Shown here: one piece after another, positions 50,347 to 57,624 of the stretch
Layout: each line of letters starts with the position of its first letter
How positions within the stretch are numbered: the first letter of the stretch is position 1
Source: Nonomuraea sp. NEAU-A123
GTDB lineage: Bacteria; Actinomycetota; Actinomycetes; Streptosporangiales; Streptosporangiaceae
Assembly (NCBI RefSeq): GCF_018603905.1
Contig: NZ_JAHFZZ010000008.1
Span: 186,001-250,000 of the forward strand
Direction: 5' to 3'
DNA length: 64,000 nt
The notes under the pieces: model-generated
What the model saw: only the letters and a program-made list of their open reading frames with translations
What the model was told of the DNA's origin: nothing
The model's database searches: none
Made by a program: the position numbers and the translations under genes

Positions 50347-50718
50347 GGGACACAGTCTGCAGTATTGGTTCCGTAAAATGGCAGACCCATTTTTGTAACC
50401 GAAGGTAAGGCCGTGACCCTTACCAAAACGAGATCACTTAAAGGTTTAGCGGGACTTTGATCAGGAAAGTAAAGTCAATTACGCGGTCGAGTAAGACGCG
50501 TCCGGTACGGGGTTGTCGCCGGTCGCATGGCGCAGCCTGCCCGGATGCCCCTTAACTCCGAGGTCCGGCATGGCGGATGAAGGATTCCGCCACACTCAGC
50601 TGGATTCAACAAGTTCCCGACATCTTCTGCTCGGCAGCTCTTGAACGAGCCGTTACAGGCCCCATTCATCCGCCGACGCCGTGAGCAAAGCGGGTGCTCA
50701 CATCCCCGCCGAAACTCC
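50347..50718. other. Intergenic region between sigma factor and dnaG
   Basis: No convincing gene lies in these 372 bp; a 64-codon ORF at 50475-50669 on the minus strand has atypical composition. A 7-bp hairpin (GGTAAGG 50404-50410, CCTTACC 50418-50424) sits 58-78 bp upstream of the sigma-factor start and may be part of its leader or promoter control. The sequence around 50440-50480 is unusually AT-rich for this genome and probably contains promoter elements. Confidence 0.45.
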
Positions 50719-52560
50719 TCAGCTGCCCGCGGCCCGGTCCCGGAGGACCCTGCGCTGCTGCTCCAGCGCCACCAATTCGCCGAACAGCCGGTTGTAGTCC
50801 TGCTGCTCCTCCACCGGGTTGAGCCGCTGGATGCGCGACTTGACCTGAGCGATCGCCCGATCGACCGCGATGGCCTCGATCGCCGCCAGCATGGCCGCCC
50901 CGTAGCGCTCCTCAGTGTGCGAGTCGGCCCGGATCGCCTCGACCGCGAACCGGGTCACCAGCACCCGCGTCACGTCGTCGAGACAGTGCTCCAGGAGCCG
51001 GTCGACCCACTCCCGGCCGCCGTGGCCGGCCGACGCGGCGCCCCCCGCCGCGGTGATCACCTGGTGCACGAGGACGTGGTCGGGCGCGGTGAACGCCCGC
51101 GGGTCGAGCGCGTCGAAGCGGGGGCCGAGCAGCGCGGGCCGCTGGATGGCCAGTTTGAGCAGCTCACCCTCGACCCGCACGTTGGGGTCGACGGGCGCGG
51201 CCTTCGGCGCCCGCCGCGGGCGGCCCTGCTGGGCCCCGCCGACCTCGGAGATGCGCTGCATGACGAACCGCTCGTCCATGAAGCCGAGCCACCGGTCGAG
51301 GTCGATCGCGTAGCGCTTGCGCAGGCCGACGTCCTTGATCGCGGCCACGATCGGCGCCGCCGCGTCGAGCGCGGCGATCTTGCCTTCGTTGCTGCGCAGG
51401 TCGTAGCGGCTGATCGTGCTGCGGATGGCGAACTGGAACAGCGGCTCGCGGCTGGCGATCAGGTCGCGCACGGCCGCGTCGCCCTGCTTGACGCGCAGGT
51501 CGCACGGGTCGAGCCCGTCGGGCTGCACGGCCACGTAGGTCTGGGTGACGAACTTCTGCTCGTCGGCGAACGCCCGCAGCGCCGCCTTCTGCCCGGCCGC
51601 GTCGCCGTCGAAGGTGAAGATCACCTCGCCGCGGAACTCCGCCTGGTCGAGCAGGAAGCGCCGCAGGATCTTGATGTGCTCCTCGCCGAACGACGTGCCG
51701 CAGGTGGCGACCGCCGTCGGCACCCCCGCCAGGTGGCAGGACATGACGTCGGTGTAACCCTCGACGATCACCGCCTGGGACCGCTTGGAGATCTCCCGCT
51801 TGGCCAGGTCGATGCCGTAGAGCACCTGGCTCTTCTTGTAGAGCGGGGAATCAGGGGTGTTGAGATATTTCGGCCCGTCATCGGAGTCGAGCAGCTTGCG
51901 CGCCCCGAACCCGATCACGTCGCCCGTCGCATCACGGATCGGCCAGATCAGCCGCCCGCGGAACCGGTCGATCGGCCCGCGCCGCCCCTCCTTGGCCAGC
52001 CCGCCCTTGACGATCTCCTCGGCGGTGAAGCCGCGCCCCATGAGATGCCGAGCCAGCGCCTCCCACTCGTTGGGCGCGTAACCCACGCCGAACATCTCGG
52101 CGTCGGCCCGCTCGAACCCCCGCTCCGACAGGAACCGCCGCCCGGGCGCGGCGTCCGGGCCGAGCAGCTTGTCGACGTAGAACTCGGCGGCGGCCTTGTG
52201 CGCCTCGATCAGCCGGGCCCGCTCGCCGTGGTCGCGCCGCGGCACGTAGCCGCCCTGCTCGTACTGCAACTGGATGCCGGCCCGCTGCGCCAGCCGCTCG
52301 ACCGCCTCGCCGAACGTCAGATGCTCGATCTTCTCGACGAACGTGATGACGTCGCCGCCCTCGCTACAGCCGAAGCAGAAGTACATGCCGCGCTCGGGCG
52401 TCACGTTGAAGGACGGGCTCTTCTCATCGTGGAACGGGCACAACCCCTTGAGGTTGCCGCCCCCCGCGTTGCGCAACTGGATGTGCTCGCCGATCACATC
52501 GGCGATGGGCGATCGCTCACGAACGAGCGCGATGTCGACGTCACGGATCCGGCCAGCCAC
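50719..52560 (-). CDS. dnaG: DNA primase
   Basis: The 613-residue primase lays down RNA primers for lagging-strand synthesis with DnaB helicase. The zinc-binding domain has Cys41, His44, Cys62 and Cys65 (CPFHDEKSPSF ... CFGC). The TOPRIM polymerase core has the catalytic Glu in IVEGYTDVM and the DxD in FTFDGDAAG, and the C-terminal helicase-binding region is present. Length normal. The start is GTG 52560. It is divergent from an M23-like lipoprotein gene, with a conspicuous hairpin in the 203-bp gap. Confidence 0.97.
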   Translation of the reverse strand: MAGRIRDVDIALVRERSPIADVIGEHIQLRNAGGGNLKGLCPFHDEKSPSFNVTPERGMYFCFGCSEGGDVITFVEKIEHLTFGEAVERLAQRAGIQLQYEQGGYVPRRDHGERARLIEAHKAAAEFYVDKLLGPDAAPGRRFLSERGFERADAEMFGVGYAPNEWEALARHLMGRGFTAEEIVKGGLAKEGRRGPIDRFRGRLIWPIRDATGDVIGFGARKLLDSDDGPKYLNTPDSPLYKKSQVLYGIDLAKREISKRSQAVIVEGYTDVMSCHLAGVPTAVATCGTSFGEEHIKILRRFLLDQAEFRGEVIFTFDGDAAGQKAALRAFADEQKFVTQTYVAVQPDGLDPCDLRVKQGDAAVRDLIASREPLFQFAIRSTISRYDLRSNEGKIAALDAAAPIVAAIKDVGLRKRYAIDLDRWLGFMDERFVMQRISEVGGAQQGRPRRAPKAAPVDPNVRVEGELLKLAIQRPALLGPRFDALDPRAFTAPDHVLVHQVITAAGGAASAGHGGREWVDRLLEHCLDDVTRVLVTRFAVEAIRADSHTEERYGAAMLAAIEAIAVDRAIAQVKSRIQRLNPVEEQQDYNRLFGELVALEQQRRVLRDRAAGS

Positions 52561-52628
52561 GCCGGTGAGTCTATTCCCGTGCTACGACAACCGGCCCCAC
52601 CCGGGCTCATGACTGCCCTCCGTGAGGT

Positions 52629-52662
52629 GACGGTGACCTGGCGGTAAGGGGATGTCACCGTC
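52629..52662. promoter_or_regulatory. Inverted repeat in the dnaG / M23-like divergent promoter
   Basis: Arms GACGGTGAC (52629-52637) and GTCACCGTC (52654-52662) are perfect inverted copies around a 16-base loop. Additional short hairpins include GTAGC/GCTAC near 52686-52710. It may be a regulator site or the leader structure of the lipoprotein message. No known riboswitch consensus was recognised. Confidence 0.4.
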
Positions 52663-52763
52663 GAGTCGCGAAAGGGGGAAATATGTCGGTAGCACTTCCC
52701 CGGTCGGCTACAAAGGTAAATGTTTGCGGTGGAGCGGTGGAAACGTCGACACGGGTGGAGATC

Positions 52764-53627
52764 ATGCGAGCGGGGCATCTCGGACGATGGGCGGCCTTAG
52801 CGGGCGCCGCGCTTCTGGCGAGCGCGTGCTCGCAGGCCACCGGAGTGGCGGGCGTCAGCGCGCAGTCACCCACCACGACCACGGCGAGCGCCAGCCCGTC
52901 CGTCACCGCCACCATCCCGTCGGCCGACCCTCAGTCGGCCGAGACACCGCCCAAGGGCGAGGATCCGACCAAGATCCCGCCACCGAAGGTGTCGAAGTAC
53001 TCCTACACCTTCCCCGTCCAGGGCTGCCGGACGACCTACGAGCGCAAGCTCCTCGTACTCCCAAAGACGACGATCTGGGCGGCCAAGGGATGCGCCTTCG
53101 TGTCGCCCGTCGACGGAGTGGTCGACGAGGTCAACACCCTGAACAGGTGGTCGTCCGCCACCGACGTGGGCGCCGCCCGTGAGGGCCGCTACGTCACGAT
53201 CATCGGCGAAGACGGCGTCCGCTACCTCGGCGGCCATCTCGACACCGTGGCCGACGGCCTCAAGCCGGGCGTGAAGGTGAAGGTCGGGCAGACGCTCGGC
53301 CGGGTCGGCAACTCCGGCAACGCCGGCACCACCGCCCCGAACCTGTACTTCGCGATCTCCTGGAAGACCGGCCCCGCCTACTGGTGGGTGCGCCGGGGCA
53401 TGGTGAACCCCTGGGGCTACCTCGACGCCTGGCAGTCCGGCAACAAGACGCTGTCTCCGAAGGAGGAGACGCTAAAGCTGCGCGGCAAGGTGGGCGAGAC
53501 GCCGCCCTGCTCGGTCCAGTGCGCGTCGAAGCAGGCGCCGGAACCCACCGCCACCACCAAGAAGAAAAAGAAGAAGACCGGCGCCAAGCCGTCTCAGACC
53601 CCGATCATCATCACCGATTCGACGTGA
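52764..53627 (+). CDS. M23-like lipoprotein with degenerate active site
   Basis: The product has 287 residues: signal peptide with lipobox ASAC (Cys at about 22), a Ser/Thr/Pro-rich linker (about 30-75), an M23/LytM-like beta domain (FVSPVDGVVDEV ... VRYLGGHLDTV ... VGNSGNAGTTAPNLYFAISW) and a Lys-rich tail. Of the zinc ligands only the His in GGHLD is recognisable; the HxxxD pair is missing and the usual HLHF motif reads NLYF. It is therefore unlikely to cut peptidoglycan, but could regulate an amidase as other degenerate LytM proteins do. The stop overlaps the convergent flavoprotein gene by 17 bp. Confidence 0.82.
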   Translation: MRAGHLGRWAALAGAALLASACSQATGVAGVSAQSPTTTTASASPSVTATIPSADPQSAETPPKGEDPTKIPPPKVSKYSYTFPVQGCRTTYERKLLVLPKTTIWAAKGCAFVSPVDGVVDEVNTLNRWSSATDVGAAREGRYVTIIGEDGVRYLGGHLDTVADGLKPGVKVKVGQTLGRVGNSGNAGTTAPNLYFAISWKTGPAYWWVRRGMVNPWGYLDAWQSGNKTLSPKEETLKLRGKVGETPPCSVQCASKQAPEPTATTKKKKKKTGAKPSQTPIIITDST

Positions 53628-54771
53628 GCTCCTTCGGGTCCACGGTCACACCGGAGCGGATGAGTTCCTTGATCTCGCCGGTGACATCCCAGATGTTGAC
53701 GTTCATGCCGGCGACGACCTTGCCCTCGCGCAGCCAGTAGGCGACGAACTCCTGATCGGGGACCGAACCCCGGTAGACAACGTCGTCGTAGCCCTGGATG
53801 TCACCGTTGAACTCCATGCCCAGGTCGTACTGGTCGGTGTAGAAGTACGGCAGGCGGTCGTAGGTGACGTCCTGGCCCAGCATGGACCGGGCCGCCACGG
53901 GGCCGCCGTTGAGCGCGTTGGCCCAGTGTTCGACCCGGATGCGCCGGCCGTACAGCGGGTGGAAGGCCTCGGCGACGTCGCCCGCGGCGAACACGTCGGG
54001 ATGCGAGGTGCGCAGGGCGGCGTCCGTCAGGATGCCGCTGCCGACCTCCAGACCGGCGTCGCGGGCCAGGCCGACCTCGGGCGCCGCGCCGATGCCGACG
54101 ACCACCAGGTCGGCGGTCAGGCGCTCGCCGGAGCTGAGCCGCACGCCGGTCTCGGTGATCTCCGCGGCGCCGGTACCGGGGCGCAGGTCGACTCCGTTGC
54201 GCCGGTGCAGCCGGGCGAAGACCTCGCCGAGTTCGGGCCCGAGCGGCCGGTACAGCGGCGTGGGGTCGGGTTCGACGATCGTGACCTCGCACCCGGCCTT
54301 GCGGGCGGCCGCGGCGGTCTCCAGGCCGATCCAGCCCGCGCCGACGACGATCACCCGCTCGGCGTCGGCGAAGCGGGCCTTGAGCGCCTCGCTGTCCCCG
54401 ACCGTGCGCAGGTAAAGGGCGGGGCCGGGCAGCCGCCTCGGCGTCGCCCCCGTCGCGATCAGCAGCTTGTCGTACGGCTGGCTCGAGCCGTCGGCGAACC
54501 TGACCGCGTGCTCGTCGAGCTCGACGCGCGTGACCCGCAGGCCGGTCCGGAGATCCACGTCGTTGTCGGCGTACCAGTCGGCGCCGTGGACGAAGATCTT
54601 CTCCCGCTCGCTCTTGCCCAGCAGGTATTCCTTCGACAGGGGCGGTCTCTCGTAAGGGCGTTCGGGCTCCGCGCCGATCAGGACGATCTCATCGCCTGAG
54701 CCTTCTTCGCGCAACGTCTGCGCCGCCTTGGCCCCCGCCAGGCCCGCGCCGACGATCACATATGTAGCCAT
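53611..54771 (-). CDS. FAD-dependent ferredoxin-reductase-like oxidoreductase
   Basis: A 386-residue flavoprotein of the putidaredoxin/rubredoxin-reductase type. It has two dinucleotide-binding folds: the FAD motif VIVGAGLAGAKAAQTLRE at the N-terminus and the NAD(P)H motif VIVVGAGWIGLETAAAA in the middle, plus ATGATPRRLPG and VFAAGDVAEAFHP. The C-terminal reductase domain is present (EFNGDIQGYDD). It would pass electrons from NADH to a ferredoxin or oxygenase. No ferredoxin or P450 gene is adjacent, so the partner is unknown. The nearby NOS needs such an electron source, but it is 18 kb away and the link is speculative. Confidence 0.93.
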   Translation of the reverse strand: MATYVIVGAGLAGAKAAQTLREEGSGDEIVLIGAEPERPYERPPLSKEYLLGKSEREKIFVHGADWYADNDVDLRTGLRVTRVELDEHAVRFADGSSQPYDKLLIATGATPRRLPGPALYLRTVGDSEALKARFADAERVIVVGAGWIGLETAAAARKAGCEVTIVEPDPTPLYRPLGPELGEVFARLHRRNGVDLRPGTGAAEITETGVRLSSGERLTADLVVVGIGAAPEVGLARDAGLEVGSGILTDAALRTSHPDVFAAGDVAEAFHPLYGRRIRVEHWANALNGGPVAARSMLGQDVTYDRLPYFYTDQYDLGMEFNGDIQGYDDVVYRGSVPDQEFVAYWLREGKVVAGMNVNIWDVTGEIKELIRSGVTVDPKELTSNR

Positions 54772-54796
54772 GGGCGCAGTATCCGCCCGACGGGGG

Positions 54797-56017
54797 TCAT
54801 CGGGAAAGACGCTTGTGCCAGGCGATGGCCGACGTGTCGGTCAGGGAGGCGATCTGGTCGATGACCACCCGGACGCGAGCGGCGTCGTTGGGCGCGCCGA
54901 GGTAGGAGGGCCGGAAGGCGGGCTCCAGGGTGGCGGGCGCGCCGAGCGTGATCAGGGAGGCCAGCTCGGAGATGAGCTCGCGCTGCCTGGCCTGGTTGGC
55001 GTGGTGGTCTTCGGTGGTCATCACGTAGTGGGCGGTGATGCCCTTGAGCAGCGCGCACTCCAGCCGGGTGGCCGTCGGCACGACGAGCTCCGCGCGGTGC
55101 CGCGAGGCGTACGCGTCCTTGGTGGCGGTCTGGGCAGATTGGCAGAAGCGGCCGATGAGGCCGCTCGTCAGCGCCTTGAGCCCGGCCAGGTCGGCGAAGG
55201 TGGCCTCGAAGCGGCGCGGCCAGAGCGGGGTGGCGAGCAGCCCGGCGAAGACGGCTTCGAGCTCGGCGAGGTCGGCGCCGGGCGCGTACCAGGTGCGGGC
55301 GGTCTCGCAGACCTGGCGGCGCTCGCCGGCCGACTGGAGCGCCTCGGGCGTGACGTGGCCGGAGTGCAGCGCGTCCTCCAGGTCATGGACGGAGTAGGCG
55401 ACGTCGTCGGCCCAGTCCATGATCTGCGCCTCGAAGCTGACCCGGCCTTCGGGCGCGCCGTCCCTGATCCACGCGAAGACCGGCAGGTCGTCGTCGTAGA
55501 CCCCGAACTTCGGCGACCTGTCGCAGGTCCACGGGTATTTGATGGAGGCGTCGAGCGCGGCCCTGGTGAGGTTGAGCCCGGCGCTGCCGCCGTCCTCCGT
55601 GAGGACCTTGGCCTCCAGCCGGGTGAGCAGGCGCAGGCTCTGCGCGTTGCCCTCGAAGCCGCCGCACGAGGTGGACAACTGGTTGAGCACCACCTCGCCG
55701 TTGTGGCCGAACGGCGGATGCCCCAGGTCGTGCGCCAGGCAGGCCGTCTCCACCAGGTCGGGGTCGACGCCGAGCGTCGCGCCCATCTCCCTGCCGACCT
55801 GGGCGCATTCGAGCGAGTGGGTGAGCCGGGTGCGCGGGATGTGCTGGCCGCCCCCCAGGGTCTCGCCGGGCCCCACCACCTGCGTCTTGGCGGCCAGTCT
55901 GCGCAGCGCGGAGCTGTGCAGAACTCTGGCGCGGTCGCGTTCGAACGCGCTCCGCTCCGGGTTGCCGGGAGGTTCCGGCACCCAGCGTGCCTGGTCGTGC
56001 TCGTCGTAGCGGGCCAT
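54797..56017 (-). CDS. dgt: Deoxyguanosinetriphosphate triphosphohydrolase-like protein
   Basis: A 406-residue HD-domain dNTPase converting dGTP to deoxyguanosine and triphosphate. The metal-binding pattern is complete: H in RTRLTHSLE, HD in AHDLGHPPFGHNGE and a later D in MDWADDVAYSVHDLED. Start ATG 56017 gives the usual short N-terminus. It limits dNTP pools and often accompanies dnaG in actinobacteria, as here (flavoprotein and M23-like genes intervene). The ribosome-binding site is weak. Confidence 0.95.
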   Translation of the reverse strand: MARYDEHDQARWVPEPPGNPERSAFERDRARVLHSSALRRLAAKTQVVGPGETLGGGQHIPRTRLTHSLECAQVGREMGATLGVDPDLVETACLAHDLGHPPFGHNGEVVLNQLSTSCGGFEGNAQSLRLLTRLEAKVLTEDGGSAGLNLTRAALDASIKYPWTCDRSPKFGVYDDDLPVFAWIRDGAPEGRVSFEAQIMDWADDVAYSVHDLEDALHSGHVTPEALQSAGERRQVCETARTWYAPGADLAELEAVFAGLLATPLWPRRFEATFADLAGLKALTSGLIGRFCQSAQTATKDAYASRHRAELVVPTATRLECALLKGITAHYVMTTEDHHANQARQRELISELASLITLGAPATLEPAFRPSYLGAPNDAARVRVVIDQIASLTDTSAIAWHKRLSR

Positions 56018-56098
56018 AAGAGCTGTGATTTTATCCAGTTTCCGGTCTCCGCTAGTGTCAACCCTCGCGAGAACCCCCTTCCCCGGGAGCCCTCCTCC

Positions 56099-57598
56099 AT
56101 GACCACTGCGTTCCGGGCGGTGCTGGCCTTCGGCCTGCTCGCCGGTTTTTACGTGCTCGTCGGCCTCATCCTGGCGGCGGCCGTCTTCTTCGACGTGCTG
56201 CTGCTGGTCGATTTCCATGTCAACGCGCTCAAGTTCGCGGTCGTGCTGACCTTGGCGGCGGGCGCGCTCGTACGCGCCCTGATCATGGTCAGCCGCCGCA
56301 AGGACGGCGAGCAGCCGGGCGTGCTGGTCACCCGCGAGCACGAACCCGCGCTCTGGCAGGTGGTCGAAGACCTGTCCCAGCGCGTCCGTACGGCGCCACC
56401 CGACGAGATCCGCCTGGTGCCCGAGGTCAACGCGGCCGTGTCGGAGGACACCCGCTTCCTCGGCATGAAGGCCACCAGGCGGCGCATGTACATCGGGCTG
56501 CCGCTGCTGCAGACCCTCACGGTCGACGAGATGCGCGCGGTGCTCGGCCACGAGCTGGGCCACTACAGCGGCGCCCACACCCGCCTGGGCGCGCCGGTCT
56601 ACCGAGGACGGGTGTCGCTGATCGCGACCGTTCAGGGGCTCGGCAACCACCCGTTCATCCAGCGCCTGTTCACCTACTACGCCAAGCTCTACCTGCTCGT
56701 CTCCCAGGGCGTGTCGCGCAAGCAGGAGCTGGAGGCCGACCAGTTCGCGGTGGGCATCGGCGGTCGCCAGGCGATGTCGGAGGCGCTGCGCAAGATCCAC
56801 GGCACGGCGGCCGCCTGGGACATCTACGCCGCCAACTACCTGTCGATGACCGGCGCGGGCGGCAACCGGCCCGCGGCCGTGTTCGGCGGGTTCCACGCGC
56901 TGATGAGCGACCCGGCCAGGCAGGCCGAGGTGGCCGAGCTGAGCGAACAGCCGGAGGAGACCTCCCTCTACGACTCGCACCCGAGCCTGAGCGAGCGGCT
57001 GGCGGCCATCGAGCTACTGCCCGAGCCCGAGCACGTCCCCGACCCCCGCTCGGCCCTCACCATGCTCCGTGACGCGAACGTGGCGGTGCAGGCGGTCGAG
57101 CAGTCCATGTGGACGCCGGAGGCGCTCACGGGGCTGCGGCCGGTGTCGTGGGAGGATCTGATCTCCCAGGGCATGTACGCGGCCCGCAACGCCGAGGCGC
57201 TGAACGACCTGGCGCTGGCCGGGCAGCGGGTGCTGGGCGCCGCCCGGCCGTACCTCGACGCGGCCTTCGAGGTGATCGCCAGAGACCGGCGGCCCGAGCT
57301 GGAGGAGAAGCTGCGCGAGCTGGGCTGGAACGCGTCGGAGACGCTGCTGGCCGGAGTGCTCGGGCAGGCCCTGGAGGCGGTGCTGATCCAGCACGGCCAG
57401 GCCCGGTGGACACTGTCGTGGGCGGGCCCGGCGCGGCTGCTGTTCGACGACGGCGAGGAGGTGGCGCTGTCGGAGTACGCGGCCCAGGTCGCGGCCAACC
57501 CGTCCGCCGTTCCCGGACTCCGGAAGTGGCTGGGCGACCTGGGCATGCGTCACGACTACGTGCCTGCCACGCTGGAGCAGGCCGAGACGACCGTCTAG
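56099..57598 (+). CDS. M48-family membrane metalloprotease
   Basis: The product has 499 residues. Two membrane helices at the N-terminus (about 8-30 and 42-62), then the zinc protease domain with HELGHYSGAH and the third ligand in KQELEADQFAV, as in HtpX and related enzymes. A C-terminal half of about 240 residues shows no known domain. Start ATG 56099 follows GGGAG. HtpX-like proteases degrade misfolded membrane proteins; whether this member does so is inferred. Divergent from dgt, convergent with the dikinase gene. Confidence 0.92.
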   Translation: MTTAFRAVLAFGLLAGFYVLVGLILAAAVFFDVLLLVDFHVNALKFAVVLTLAAGALVRALIMVSRRKDGEQPGVLVTREHEPALWQVVEDLSQRVRTAPPDEIRLVPEVNAAVSEDTRFLGMKATRRRMYIGLPLLQTLTVDEMRAVLGHELGHYSGAHTRLGAPVYRGRVSLIATVQGLGNHPFIQRLFTYYAKLYLLVSQGVSRKQELEADQFAVGIGGRQAMSEALRKIHGTAAAWDIYAANYLSMTGAGGNRPAAVFGGFHALMSDPARQAEVAELSEQPEETSLYDSHPSLSERLAAIELLPEPEHVPDPRSALTMLRDANVAVQAVEQSMWTPEALTGLRPVSWEDLISQGMYAARNAEALNDLALAGQRVLGAARPYLDAAFEVIARDRRPELEEKLRELGWNASETLLAGVLGQALEAVLIQHGQARWTLSWAGPARLLFDDGEEVALSEYAAQVAANPSAVPGLRKWLGDLGMRHDYVPATLEQAETTV

Positions 57599-57619
57599 CG
57601 AGGGAGCAAGGCGCCCTCG
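57599..57619. terminator. Small hairpin between M48 protease and PPDK genes
   Basis: CGAGGG/CCCTCG arms with a nine-base loop begin directly after the protease stop, in a 26-bp convergent gap. Weak, but well placed to be shared. Confidence 0.4.
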
Positions 57620-57624
57620 GGCGT

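Noticed and set aside
50475-50669. 64-codon ORF upstream of the sigma-factor gene
   Set aside because: No ribosome-binding site and atypical composition; it lies in a promoter region.
52640-52763. Possible c-di-AMP (ydaO-type) riboswitch before the M23-like gene
   Set aside because: Such riboswitches often precede cell-wall hydrolase genes in actinobacteria, but the conserved sequence blocks could not be found here.
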